Source: an uncultured Flavobacteriaceae bacterium
GTDB taxonomy: Bacteria; Bacteroidota; Bacteroidia; Flavobacteriales; Flavobacteriaceae
NCBI GenBank assembly: GCA_913048115.1
Contig: CAJWVI010000005.1
Coordinates: forward strand, 1-64,000
Length of the DNA stretch: 64,000 nt
Direction: 5' to 3'
The translations under genes were made by a program, and so were the position numbers. This document shows, piece after piece, positions 47,534 through 57,437 of this stretch. Below the pieces are notes generated by a model that ran no database searches, was not told the DNA's origin, and worked only from the letters and a program-made list of their open reading frames with translations. Each line of letters begins with the position of its first letter. The first letter of the stretch is position 1.

Positions 47534-48769
47534 ATGCGAATAATTATTGGAGTATTCTTACTCATTTCTACCTTAACTATGGCCCAAAGCGGGACTTCGT
47601 CACCGTATTCGTTTTATGGCATAGGATCTCTTAACTTTAAAGGGACCGTTGAAAACAGAGCTATGGGAGGCATAAGCGTTTTCTCAGATAGTATTCACCT
47701 TAATATTCAAAACCCTGCTGGTTTGGCAGATCTTGAATTAATTAGCTACGGTATTGGTATAAGCCACAAAGAAACCACACAAAAAACACAGACGCAACAA
47801 CAAAGTCAGTCTACATCATCTTTTGATTATTTGGCATTGGGTATTCCTATGGGAAAACTTGTGGGTAGTTTTGGTTTGATTCCATACACCTCTGTTGGCT
47901 ATGATACGCAAAATGTTGTAGCAGATGTTACTACAAGATACACTGGTCAAGGGGGTCTTAACAAAGCTTTTTTGACATTTGCATACAGACTAACACCAAA
48001 TTTAAGTTTTGGTATTGACACAAATTATAACTTCGGAAATATAGAAAATACAGCATTTAGCGAGCAAGCTGATCTAGAGTTAGCCTCTAGAGAAGAAAAC
48101 AGGTCAGACCTGCTTGGGTTTAGTTTTAATTTTGGGGCACGATATAAGGCAAAAGTCTTTAGAGATTTACAAATCCAAACATCTGCAGCCTATACTCCAG
48201 AAACAAACTTTAAGTCTGAGAACGCTCGTCAAAGAGCCTCTATATTTGTTTTGCCTTCCGGGACTCAAGTTGTTCGTGAAGAAATTGAAGTTGCTGTAGA
48301 GGATACCGATTTCACATTTCCCTCTCAACTTACCCTTGGTGCTGGAATTGGAAAACCAAAAACTTGGTTTGTTGGGCTTGAATACGTAAATCAAAAAACA
48401 AGCAATTTAACCAATCGTACTTTTGAATTGGAGAATATCACTTTTACAGATGCTTCAAAATATAAAATTGGAGGGTTTTATATCCCTAAGTATAATTCAC
48501 TCACAAGTTACTATAAACGTATCGTTTACAGAGCTGGAATACGCTTTGAAGAAACGGGTATAAACTTAAATGGTCAAAACATAAACGAGTTTGGCATATC
48601 TTTTGGAGTTGGTTTGCCTGTTGGTAGATTATTCTCTAATGTTAATGTAGGTTTTGAGATAGGAAAAAGAGGAACTACAGACTTTGGTTTAATACAAGAA
48701 AACTTTATCAATACTTTTATAAGCATGTCATTTAATGACAGATGGTTTGATAAAAGATATTTAGATTAA
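47534..48769 (+). CDS. Outer membrane beta-barrel protein (FadL/PorV-like, Bacteroidetes conserved)
   Basis: Signal peptide; SSPYSFYGIGSLNFKGTVENRAMGG; alternating beta-strand pattern. Confidence 0.8.
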   Translation: MRIIIGVFLLISTLTMAQSGTSSPYSFYGIGSLNFKGTVENRAMGGISVFSDSIHLNIQNPAGLADLELISYGIGISHKETTQKTQTQQQSQSTSSFDYLALGIPMGKLVGSFGLIPYTSVGYDTQNVVADVTTRYTGQGGLNKAFLTFAYRLTPNLSFGIDTNYNFGNIENTAFSEQADLELASREENRSDLLGFSFNFGARYKAKVFRDLQIQTSAAYTPETNFKSENARQRASIFVLPSGTQVVREEIEVAVEDTDFTFPSQLTLGAGIGKPKTWFVGLEYVNQKTSNLTNRTFELENITFTDASKYKIGGFYIPKYNSLTSYYKRIVYRAGIRFEETGINLNGQNINEFGISFGVGLPVGRLFSNVNVGFEIGKRGTTDFGLIQENFINTFISMSFNDRWFDKRYLD

Positions 48770-48787
48770 CAATACAAAATTAGTACA

Positions 48788-50155
48788 ATGAAATTAAACG
48801 TTTTTTTAACGGGAGTATCACTTGCCTTGGCTCTAGTATCAACTTCTAGTGTAGCGCAAGATGGGCAAGAATGTATAGCGATGGTGTCGTTGTTTACCGA
48901 GCCAGCAAAAGCAAAAAATTACCAAGAAGCATACAAGCACTATGACAATGTAGTTACTAAGTGCCCTCAAACAACTATGGCGATATATCAATATGCTGCC
49001 AAAATGTTTGGAGACTTTATTAAAAATGGAGATAAAACTAAAATTTCAGATTTAGAAAAATCATACCAGCTAAGAATGCAATATTACCCTTCTAAAACTA
49101 AAGAGGGATCTGTGTTAAGTAAATTAGCCCAAGTACGTTTTGATAATGGTATTGGTACCAAGCAAGAGCAGTTTTCTTATTTTGATGCTGCTTTCAAAAA
49201 AGATGCAGCAAATTTTAAAAGTCCAAAAGCGCTGTATACGTATTTTTCTTTAGCAAAAGATCTGTATACAGATGGTCAAAAAGACTTACAAGAAGTGTTT
49301 AACTTGTATGATGTTGTTAAAAACAAAATGGAAGTAGAAGAGGGTAAGTTGGCAAAGAGACTTACAGACCTTATTGATAAAGAAGAAACTGGAGTAGCTT
49401 TGTCTAGTAAAGAAAAGAAGAGGTTGAGTGCTTACGAGAAAAACTTAAGCATTTTTGGTAAGGTAAAAGGGAGTGTAGACTCTAAATTAGGTAATGTTGC
49501 CGATTGTCCTAACCTTGCTATTTTATACAATAAAGATTTTGAAGCCATGAAAGGTGACATTAGCTGGATACGTAATGCAGCAGGACGCTTGTCTGGAAAA
49601 GATTGTACAGAAGATCCTCTCTTTATCAAGCTAGTAGAACAATTGGATAGATTAGAGCCAAGTGCAGACACCAAAATGTACTTAGGACAACTAGAGGATC
49701 AAAACGGGAATACTTCAAAAGCATTAACCTATTATGAGCAGTCTGCAACAATGCAAACAGACCCTAACAAACAGGCTAGAATCTATTATAAAATTGCAGA
49801 AGCAAAACGCAAATCAGGAAATTATAGTGCCGCGAGAAATTACTATAAAAAAGTCTTGAATGTAAAGCCAAATGACGGTAGATCTTATTTGAAAATTGCT
49901 GCTATGATAGCAAAAAGTTCAACAAGCTGTGGTGGAACTCCTTTTGAGAAAAGAGCTGTAAACTGGAAAGCTGCAGAGTATGCAGATAAAGCTGCTAGGG
50001 TAGATCCTTCTATTGGAAGAAATGCAAGAGCCGCTGCAGATAGCTATAGAGCTCGCGCTCCACAAAAAACGGATATTTTCTCTGCTGGAATGGCTGGAAA
50101 AAGAATCGTTCTCAACTGTTGGGTTGGTGGTAGTGTAAGGGTGCCAAATTTATAA
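48788..50155 (+). CDS. Tetratricopeptide repeat secreted protein
   Basis: Signal peptide; TPR-like ALTYYEQSATMQTDPNKQARIYYKIAEAKRKSGNYSAARNYYKKVLNVKPNDGRSYLKIA. Confidence 0.85.
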   Translation: MKLNVFLTGVSLALALVSTSSVAQDGQECIAMVSLFTEPAKAKNYQEAYKHYDNVVTKCPQTTMAIYQYAAKMFGDFIKNGDKTKISDLEKSYQLRMQYYPSKTKEGSVLSKLAQVRFDNGIGTKQEQFSYFDAAFKKDAANFKSPKALYTYFSLAKDLYTDGQKDLQEVFNLYDVVKNKMEVEEGKLAKRLTDLIDKEETGVALSSKEKKRLSAYEKNLSIFGKVKGSVDSKLGNVADCPNLAILYNKDFEAMKGDISWIRNAAGRLSGKDCTEDPLFIKLVEQLDRLEPSADTKMYLGQLEDQNGNTSKALTYYEQSATMQTDPNKQARIYYKIAEAKRKSGNYSAARNYYKKVLNVKPNDGRSYLKIAAMIAKSSTSCGGTPFEKRAVNWKAAEYADKAARVDPSIGRNARAAADSYRARAPQKTDIFSAGMAGKRIVLNCWVGGSVRVPNL

Positions 50156-50156
50156 C

Positions 50157-50732
50157 ATGAACATTAAATCACATAGCATACAAAGCGTGATGGCCCTAAT
50201 TGTGGTCATCACGCTTTTTGCGTGTGATGCAAATTATAAAGACAAACAAAGATTGTCTATTAAGGATGACCAGCCCCTAGCAATTGGCAAACAGATCAAT
50301 CTAAAATATACAGACAGTGGCAAGGTAGTCTCTCATTTATTGGCAAAAAGCTTAATAGACTTTTCTAATTATGAGTTTCCGTATCAAGAGTTCCCAGACG
50401 GGGTAGAGGTGCATTTTTGGGAAGACGGTGAAGAAAGCACCGTTGTCTCAGACTACGCCATTAGGTATAGTGCTACCGGGATGATAGACTTACGTGAAAA
50501 TGTAGTTTTAATAACAAGTGATAGCCTGGTTTTAAAAGCGTCGCAATTATACTGGGATCAATCAAACAAATGGGTTTTTACAGACCAAGCCTATCAAATA
50601 AAATTTAAAGATGGCTCTTATAATGATGGAGCACGCTTTGATTCTAGCCAGGATTTCACAGAATTTTTGTCAAGAAAAAATGCTGGAGTACAACTTATAG
50701 AACAACAAGAAACCCAAGAAAATGCAAAATAA
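50157..50732 (+). CDS. lptC: LPS export ABC transporter periplasmic protein LptC
   Basis: Lipoprotein signal (TLFACDAN); YEFPYQEFPDGVEVHFWEDGEESTVVSDYAIRYSATGMIDLRENVVLITSDSLVLKASQLYWD. Confidence 0.88.
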   Translation: MNIKSHSIQSVMALIVVITLFACDANYKDKQRLSIKDDQPLAIGKQINLKYTDSGKVVSHLLAKSLIDFSNYEFPYQEFPDGVEVHFWEDGEESTVVSDYAIRYSATGMIDLRENVVLITSDSLVLKASQLYWDQSNKWVFTDQAYQIKFKDGSYNDGARFDSSQDFTEFLSRKNAGVQLIEQQETQENAK

Positions 50733-50931
50733 AATCTACCAACTTTTTGAATACGCGTATCTAGTAATGGCTGCTTTCTCATTATACCTTGTTGCAACAC
50801 ATTGGGTAGATAATAGGGGTCGCGCTTATATGTTTATTTTCTTTGCCATAGTGGCTGTGTTTATGTTTTTCTTTAAACGTAAATTTAGAAAGATGGTTGA
50901 AGACCGCGCAAAAGGTCAAAACAAAAAGTAG
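50722..50931 (+). CDS. Small conserved membrane protein (lptC operon)
   Basis: 69 aa, two TM segments, overlaps the lptC stop; basic C-terminus. Confidence 0.7.
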   Translation: MQNKIYQLFEYAYLVMAAFSLYLVATHWVDNRGRAYMFIFFAIVAVFMFFFKRKFRKMVEDRAKGQNKK

Positions 50932-51097
50932 AGACACTAAAGTAAGTTAGGGCATAATTTTGAGAGATATGCTCATTATTTGTTCTTGTAATGAAACCTA
51001 TAAGACAATACATTGCTTCATTGTTAGGGCTCTATAAGTCTCAAGCTCAATATCATTTCTTATATTTGTATAGTACCTAAACGTTTATAGCAACCTT

Positions 51098-52354
51098 TTG
51101 GAATACCACCTTATCATTATTGTTTTGTCTCTTATTTTTTCTGCCTTCTTTTCGGGGATGGAAATCGCGTATGTATCATCCAATAAAATTTATATAGAAA
51201 TTGAGAAAAAACAACAAAGCCTAATAGCGGCTATTCTCAAGAAAATCACCAAAAGACCTTCCAAATTTATTGCTACCATGTTGGTGGGAAACAACATTGC
51301 TTTGGTTGTGTATGGGTTTTATATGGGAGATTTGTTAATGCAATACATACCTATAGAAGGTGCTCCTGGACTCCTGGTGCAAACCATAGTTTCTACCCTG
51401 GTGATTTTGCTTACAGCAGAGTTTTTACCTAAAGTTTTCTTTCAAATATACGCCAATGATTTGGTGAAGTTTTTTGCGCTCCCAGCATATTTTTTCTACA
51501 TCATTTTTAGCCTAGTTTCTGAATTTATTTTATGGATTTCTGATCTCGTTCTTAAATATGTTTTTAAAACAGATGGAGATAAGGTGCGCCTTAGTTTTAG
51601 TAAAATTGAATTAGGGAATTACATTAGCGAGCAAATGGAAACGGTGGAGACTCAAGATGAGGTAGACTCTGAAATACAAATATTTCAAAAAGCCTTAGAT
51701 TTTTCAGACATTAAGTCTCGTGAGGTTATGATTCCAAGAACCGAAGTAGTAGCTGTTGATCTTACTACTGCTATCCAAGGCTTAAGCAAGCAGTTTACAG
51801 AAACAGGACTTTCAAAAATAATTGTATACAAAGATAATATAGATGATGTGGTAGGCTATGTCCATTCTTTCGAGTTGTTCAAAAAACCAGAGATCCTTCA
51901 AGATATGTTAATGCCAGTTGTCTTTGTGCCAGAGACCATGCTAGCAAAAGATGTGCTTAATATATTAAGCAAAAAACATAAAAGTATCGCAGTGGTGGTA
52001 GATGAGTATGGTGGCACCAGTGGGGTTATAACCGTAGAGGATATTATCGAAGAATTATTTGGCGAAATAGAAGATGAACACGATAATACAGCCTTAATAG
52101 AAGATGTGTTAGCACAAAATGAGTATCGATTCTCGGCACGTCATGAAGTTGATTACCTAAATGAAAACTACAAGCTTTCATTGCCAGAGCATGAGCATTA
52201 TGAAACCTTAGGTGGAATGATTGTTAGTTTTACAGAAGGGATTCCTGGTAAGGGAGAAATTGTTATTATTGGTGACTATAGTGTTAAAATCTTAGAAGTT
52301 TCTAATACTAAAATTGACTTGGTTGAGATTAAAACGTATAACCCAGATGTGTAG
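51098..52354 (+). CDS. CNNM/CorC-family (hemolysin-like) transporter with CBS domains
   Basis: DUF21 TM domain FSAFFSGMEIAYVSSNK; CBS pair SREVMIPRTEVVAVD / VVDEYGGTSGVITVEDIIEELFGEIEDEHD. TTG start. Confidence 0.92.
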   Translation: MEYHLIIIVLSLIFSAFFSGMEIAYVSSNKIYIEIEKKQQSLIAAILKKITKRPSKFIATMLVGNNIALVVYGFYMGDLLMQYIPIEGAPGLLVQTIVSTLVILLTAEFLPKVFFQIYANDLVKFFALPAYFFYIIFSLVSEFILWISDLVLKYVFKTDGDKVRLSFSKIELGNYISEQMETVETQDEVDSEIQIFQKALDFSDIKSREVMIPRTEVVAVDLTTAIQGLSKQFTETGLSKIIVYKDNIDDVVGYVHSFELFKKPEILQDMLMPVVFVPETMLAKDVLNILSKKHKSIAVVVDEYGGTSGVITVEDIIEELFGEIEDEHDNTALIEDVLAQNEYRFSARHEVDYLNENYKLSLPEHEHYETLGGMIVSFTEGIPGKGEIVIIGDYSVKILEVSNTKIDLVEIKTYNPDV

Positions 52355-52533
52355 TCTATTTCACACTCAGTGAACGTAAAAACATCCCTTCCTATTTCAG
52401 AATAGAAATGCATCCATCTTTTAGCTGTAACTTTTGCCCAAAACTATTTTATTAATGCAGGGAAAATGGTATTTTCGCCCCCTAAATTAATGTGAACCTT
52501 GTATGTAGGGGGTTCTTAAATTAAAAATGACAA

Positions 52534-54657
52534 ATGGCAATATTAAACAGCATTAGAAAAAGAGGAGTTTTCCTTATTATCATTATAGCGTTAGCATTAT
52601 TTTCATTCATCCTTGCAGATGTGATTCGTAATGGTGGATTTTCTTCAGAAAAATCACTAACCACAGTGGCTACTATAAACGGTGAGACACTTACTCGGGA
52701 CACCTTTATGAAGCAAGTGGAGCTAACCCAGCGTAACTTGGGTGAAAATGGTACTACAGCACAAGCAATGGGCTTGGTTTGGGATCGTGAATTACGTAAT
52801 GTATTACAGCAACAACAATACGATGCATTAGGACTTACAGCTCAAAAAGAACAACTAGAAGCCTCTTTGCGTCAAGGGCTGGCATCAAATCCAACATTTC
52901 AGGATGCTGACGGCTTTTTTAGTGCGCTAAAGGTGCAGGAATACATTGCAAATGTTAAAGCATCAAACCCTACGGCTTATCAACAATGGCTAGATTATGA
53001 AAATAGCCTAAAGAGTAGTACACTTCAAACTACCTACTACAACATGATTAAAGCAGGTATGAGAAGTACCATAAGTGATGGAGAACAACAATACCGTTTT
53101 GAGAATGACAAAATTAACATGCAATACGTGTATGTGCCTTACACGACTGTTGCAGACACAGATGTCGTTGTTACAGATGCAGAAATGGAAGCTTACATTA
53201 GAGACAATGCTACAGATTTTGAGGTAACACCCCAGGTAGATATTCAGTATGTGTCTTTTTCTGAAACACCGTCAGATATAGATATTCAAGATGCAGAAGC
53301 AAATATTACCGCTCTTTTAAAAGACCGCGAAGTTTACAATTCAAACATCAAAGATACAGAGATATTAAAAGGGCTGGAAAACACGACAGACTACTTAAAC
53401 TTTGTAAATGACAATAGTGATATTCCTTTTCAAGACGTATATTTCTTTAAAAGTGATATTCCTGAGGCTTTCGCAGCAGATCTTTTTGCTACAGAGGTAG
53501 GCGCAATATATGGTCCTTACAAAATGGGAAACACTAATAACATTTCAAAAGTAATTGGAGTGACGCAAATGCCAGATTCTGTTCAATCAAGACACATTTT
53601 AATAAGGTACCAAGGTTCCTTTAGAGCTTCTGACGCTATAACACGAAGTAAAGAAGATGCAAAGGCAATGGCAGATAGTATAACTACCATAATAAAAAGA
53701 AACAAAAATACTTTTGAAAATTTAGCCAAGACACTATCTGATGATAAATCAAACAGTGATAAAGGCGGTGACCTAGGATACTCTGGGCCAGGAAAAATGA
53801 CCAAAGAATTTAATGACTTTATATTTGATAACAAAACAGGTGCTCTTGGCGTTGTTGAAACAACCTATGGTTTCCATGTAGTAGAAGTTCAAGAACAAAA
53901 AAATAAGCAGAAAGCTATTAAGTTTGCTACCATTAGCAAAGAGATAGAGGCTTCAGAGAAAACACTCAATGAGGTCTTTGCTAGCGCCTCTAGGTTTGAA
54001 TTAGCAGCTCAAAAAGGTGATTTCTTTGAAATTGCAAAAGGGCAAGAGCTTGTATTAAAGCCAGTAAACAAAATTGGAGCTTTAGACGCTACTATTCCAG
54101 GAGTTGGTAACAATCGTAGCATTGTAAACTGGGCTTTTGGAGAAGAAGCAGCTGTTGGAGATGTAAAACGTTTTAATATTCTAGATGGATATGTTGTTGT
54201 TCAACTTACTAGAAAAAGCCCAAAAGGCTTAATGAGTATTGCTGAGGCATCTGCCTTGGTAATGCCAAAGGTTAGAAACCAGAAAAAAGCAATACAAATT
54301 AAAGCCAGTATGATTGGTGATGATTTAGATGTTATTGCTACTGCTCAGGGGGTAAGTGTTCAAAACGCTACCGCTATTACTATGGCAGCGCCAACAATTC
54401 CTGGTGCTGGAGCAGAACCTGCAGTAGTAGGAGCTGCGTTTGCTAAAGCTGCTGGAGAAACTACGGGTCTTATTACAGGGGAAAAAGGAGTATTTAAAGT
54501 ACGTGTTACTGCTGTCAATAATGCGCCAGTTTTAGAGACTTACACGCTATACGCAAATAGGCTAAACAATGCTGCTACACCAACGGTAAACACGAAGGTA
54601 TACCAAGCCCTAAAGAACGCTGCAGAGATTGATGACAATAGAGCTAACTTCTTTTAA
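52534..54657 (+). CDS. Peptidylprolyl isomerase, PpiD/SurN type
   Basis: N-terminal TM ILNSIRKRGVFLIIIIALALFSFILADVIRNGG; parvulin domain SRHILIRYQG...GGDLGYSGPGKMTKEFNDFIF...TTYGFHVVEV. Confidence 0.93.
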   Translation: MAILNSIRKRGVFLIIIIALALFSFILADVIRNGGFSSEKSLTTVATINGETLTRDTFMKQVELTQRNLGENGTTAQAMGLVWDRELRNVLQQQQYDALGLTAQKEQLEASLRQGLASNPTFQDADGFFSALKVQEYIANVKASNPTAYQQWLDYENSLKSSTLQTTYYNMIKAGMRSTISDGEQQYRFENDKINMQYVYVPYTTVADTDVVVTDAEMEAYIRDNATDFEVTPQVDIQYVSFSETPSDIDIQDAEANITALLKDREVYNSNIKDTEILKGLENTTDYLNFVNDNSDIPFQDVYFFKSDIPEAFAADLFATEVGAIYGPYKMGNTNNISKVIGVTQMPDSVQSRHILIRYQGSFRASDAITRSKEDAKAMADSITTIIKRNKNTFENLAKTLSDDKSNSDKGGDLGYSGPGKMTKEFNDFIFDNKTGALGVVETTYGFHVVEVQEQKNKQKAIKFATISKEIEASEKTLNEVFASASRFELAAQKGDFFEIAKGQELVLKPVNKIGALDATIPGVGNNRSIVNWAFGEEAAVGDVKRFNILDGYVVVQLTRKSPKGLMSIAEASALVMPKVRNQKKAIQIKASMIGDDLDVIATAQGVSVQNATAITMAAPTIPGAGAEPAVVGAAFAKAAGETTGLITGEKGVFKVRVTAVNNAPVLETYTLYANRLNNAATPTVNTKVYQALKNAAEIDDNRANFF

Positions 54658-54679
54658 AAGAATCAAAACTATTTCTAAG

Positions 54680-54714
54680 GCCGCCTACTTTTTTAAAGTA
54701 GGCGGTTTTTTTTT
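54680..54714. terminator. Bidirectional hairpin terminator between ppiD-like gene and blh
   Basis: GCCGCCTACTTTTTTAAAGTAGGCGGTTTTTTTTT; T-tract on plus strand; A-rich sequence on the other side is within blh. Confidence 0.8.
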
Positions 54715-55584
54715 AAACATTTTTGAAATAACAAATGAATGCGCAAAGGTTATTGCTCCTAAAAAAGAAAACACAATAGGTAGGAAGATTTGTTTGTCAT
54801 CCTTAAATAGATAAAGCAAAGCACCAATTCCAGCAATAGAAATAAACCACACTAGAAATGATTTTTGCACATATTTAATAAACGACTTCCAGGAAACTTC
54901 TTTGTATAGATACGATAGCTGTTCTATAATAGATGGAATACTGTGCCATAGAATAAAATAGATACCAAAGCTCCATATTAGGTTAGATATTTTAAACACT
55001 ATAAAAAACACAAATAATAAAAAGAGCTCATAGGCAATTAATCCTAAATTAAATGTTTTGTCTAAGTAGTACTTAATCCCTACGATTATAAGCACTACAA
55101 AGGAGCCTAGCAACACATAATTATAAACATTAGCGTGCAATGAGCTACCAATAATATCTTGTACTATAACAGACACCTCTTCTTTGTTTAATGCAAGTAT
55201 TAAGAAAAGTACTACAAGACCATAACTTAAGTATAGTGTATTGTTTAATAAGTTATTTTTATGACTAATGCTATGAAAGTGTTGTTCTCCAAAATGATAC
55301 CCGCTAAATAGAATAAAAAATAACATAGCGATCTTGGGTGCTATAAAGAATATGAGCGCCGCAACAACGACAACCAAGATATATCCAAATAAAAATAGCC
55401 CTAATCTTTTATAGGTAGCAGCTTCTTTTATTTTGCTTACAATTGAAATATCATTACTTCCATGAAGAATTCCTAAAGTAAAAATAAAGAAAAATGCGAT
55501 GCCATATTGTGCGTTTTCAGGTATTTGTCTGGTAAGCCATAAGCAAAAAAAGGTGCTTGTAATCAAGATATTTTTAATGTTCAT
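54685..55584 (-). CDS. blh: Brp/Blh family beta-carotene 15,15'-dioxygenase (retinal synthesis)
   Basis: Multi-TM with LGILHGSNDISIV, FSGYHFGEQHF, ILWHSIPSI; conserved His residues; divergent from proteorhodopsin. Confidence 0.9.
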   Translation of the reverse strand: MNIKNILITSTFFCLWLTRQIPENAQYGIAFFFIFTLGILHGSNDISIVSKIKEAATYKRLGLFLFGYILVVVVAALIFFIAPKIAMLFFILFSGYHFGEQHFHSISHKNNLLNNTLYLSYGLVVLFLILALNKEEVSVIVQDIIGSSLHANVYNYVLLGSFVVLIIVGIKYYLDKTFNLGLIAYELFLLFVFFIVFKISNLIWSFGIYFILWHSIPSIIEQLSYLYKEVSWKSFIKYVQKSFLVWFISIAGIGALLYLFKDDKQIFLPIVFSFLGAITFAHSFVISKMFKKKPPTLKK

Positions 55585-55711
55585 CCTCTAAATTTATCAA
55601 ATTAATAGTGTAATTTATTAAAGTTTATGAAATTACTTTAAAAAGTATTTGGTTGTTGCAATTTTTTTTGTTTTATTTATACTTATAAACTATAAACAAA
55701 ACTGAAATAAA

Positions 55712-56431
55712 ATGACAAATTCTACTTTATTAATTCTAGGAGACGTAAATAGTCCCGTGAATTTTACATTCTTTATTGGATGTATGGCAATGATGGCAGC
55801 TTCTGCTTTCTTTTTCTTATCATTAAACCAATTTGACAAAAAATGGAGAACTTCTGTTTTAGTTTCTGGTTTAATTACTTTTATTGCGGCAGTACACTAC
55901 ATGTACATGCGTGACGCAGCTATGGCTGGTGATGTTATGAATATTACTGCATTTAGATATGTGGATTGGATTTTAACTGTACCGTTAATGTGTGTTGAAT
56001 TTTACCTAATCCTTAAAGTGGCTGGTGCCAAAAAATCTTTAATGTGGCGTTTAATTTTACTTTCTGTGGTAATGCTTGTTACAGGATATATGGGAGAATC
56101 TGGTTCTGATTCTGTAATATTTGGAACAATATCTGGTTTAGCTTATTTCGCAATAGTATACGAAATTTGGTTAGGTGGAGCAGCAAAATTAGCAAAAGAA
56201 GCTGGTGGAGATGTGTTACACGCTCACAAAATACTATGTTGGTTTGTACTTGTTGGTTGGGCAATTTACCCAGTTGGTTACATGGCAGGAACAGCAGGAT
56301 GGTATGGTGAAGCAGGTTCATTCTTTGGAATGCAACTAGATATGCAAGTGCTTTACAACATCGCCGATGCAATTAACAAAATTGGATTTGGTTTAGTTAT
56401 TTATTCTTTAGCAGTTAAGAAAACAGCTTAA
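55712..56431 (+). CDS. Proteorhodopsin, DTE-type light-driven proton pump, Met at the 105-equivalent
   Basis: Helix C RYVDWILTVPLMCVEFYLIL (D-T-E at D97/T101/E108 equivalents), AVHYMYMRD His75 equivalent, helix G Lys in NIADAINKIGFGLVIYSLA. Confidence 0.96.
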   Translation: MTNSTLLILGDVNSPVNFTFFIGCMAMMAASAFFFLSLNQFDKKWRTSVLVSGLITFIAAVHYMYMRDAAMAGDVMNITAFRYVDWILTVPLMCVEFYLILKVAGAKKSLMWRLILLSVVMLVTGYMGESGSDSVIFGTISGLAYFAIVYEIWLGGAAKLAKEAGGDVLHAHKILCWFVLVGWAIYPVGYMAGTAGWYGEAGSFFGMQLDMQVLYNIADAINKIGFGLVIYSLAVKKTA

Positions 56432-56457
56432 GTTACCTAAACTTATAATTACATATT

Positions 56458-56487
56458 AGCGCAACCTTAGGGTTGCGCTTTTTTTTT
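56458..56487 (+). terminator. Rho-independent terminator after proteorhodopsin
   Basis: AGCGCAACCTTAGGGTTGCGCTTTTTTTT. Confidence 0.9.
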
Positions 56488-56530
56488 GCACTATTTTAAC
56501 GCTCACAAGGTGTTTTGTTTCTTAGCTTTT

Positions 56531-57436
56531 TTAAGCAATCATATCATCAAAGGCAATGACAGTGTTGTATCCTTTATTTTTGAAGTAGTTCATGTCGCTA
56601 TTTTTTCCAGTTGCCAATATAAAGTCACCTCCCCACGCTCCTAGACTCTTAATAGTGTTTGGGTAGTCTTTAAATAATAGTTCTTTAATAGTTTGTTGCC
56701 CTAAGAGCTTTGAGATTTTCTGCTCATGAGCCTCTAAGATTCTTTCAAAATCCTGAAGGGTATAACATACAAGAGTTTTTTTACTAAGGTCTGTAATGGT
56801 TTCTAGTAGCCTTGAATCTTTCTTTATTTTTTTGTAGGTTTCAATTCCTTTTTTACTATCCTGTTTTTGATTGAGATGCACAAAAAACAAACAATCTGTA
56901 AAACTCCAAGAAATGGCGCAAGGTTGCACCTCTGGCTTTTTATGTTTTATGGTGTAAAAAATAGGGGTGTTGTGCTGCGCTGCAGCAATATCATAGCCAC
57001 TACCTCCAAAACTTTCTTTTAAGAGTGTAAAGCCATCTATCTGTGCCCACTGAGCTATGTTGTTGATTAGTGTAGAGGAGGTTCCTAGCCCCCAATCTCT
57101 TGGGAAGTCAAGTTGTGTTACCACACTTAAACCCCTACATCCTTTAAGAAATGAAGAATTATGATTTCTAGCTGTTTGTAAAATACGACAAAGTGTCTCT
57201 GTAGTGCTAGAATGATTCCTTGCGGTTAATGTTTCTGTCTCGATGTGAGTTTCAAACCATATGGCTCCAGCATGATCTTTACTTATCCAGTGAATGCCTG
57301 GTGTCGTGCCTTTGCTTACACAAAGGGATTGTCCATATTTTGTTGGAATTGCCAATGCCGTGGCTCCGTCCAAAACAACATACTCTCCTGTAATAAGAAG
57401 TTTTCCGTTGCTATAATATGTTAATTGCTCCCCCAT
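56531..57436 (-). CDS. GYDIA family GHMP kinase (mevalonate/phosphomevalonate kinase-like)
   Basis: SNGKLLITGEYVVLDGATALAIPTKYGQSL; RDWGLGTSSTLINNIAQWA; SFGGSGYDIAAA. Confidence 0.9.
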   Translation of the reverse strand: MGEQLTYYSNGKLLITGEYVVLDGATALAIPTKYGQSLCVSKGTTPGIHWISKDHAGAIWFETHIETETLTARNHSSTTETLCRILQTARNHNSSFLKGCRGLSVVTQLDFPRDWGLGTSSTLINNIAQWAQIDGFTLLKESFGGSGYDIAAAQHNTPIFYTIKHKKPEVQPCAISWSFTDCLFFVHLNQKQDSKKGIETYKKIKKDSRLLETITDLSKKTLVCYTLQDFERILEAHEQKISKLLGQQTIKELLFKDYPNTIKSLGAWGGDFILATGKNSDMNYFKNKGYNTVIAFDDMIA

Positions 57437-57437
57437 G

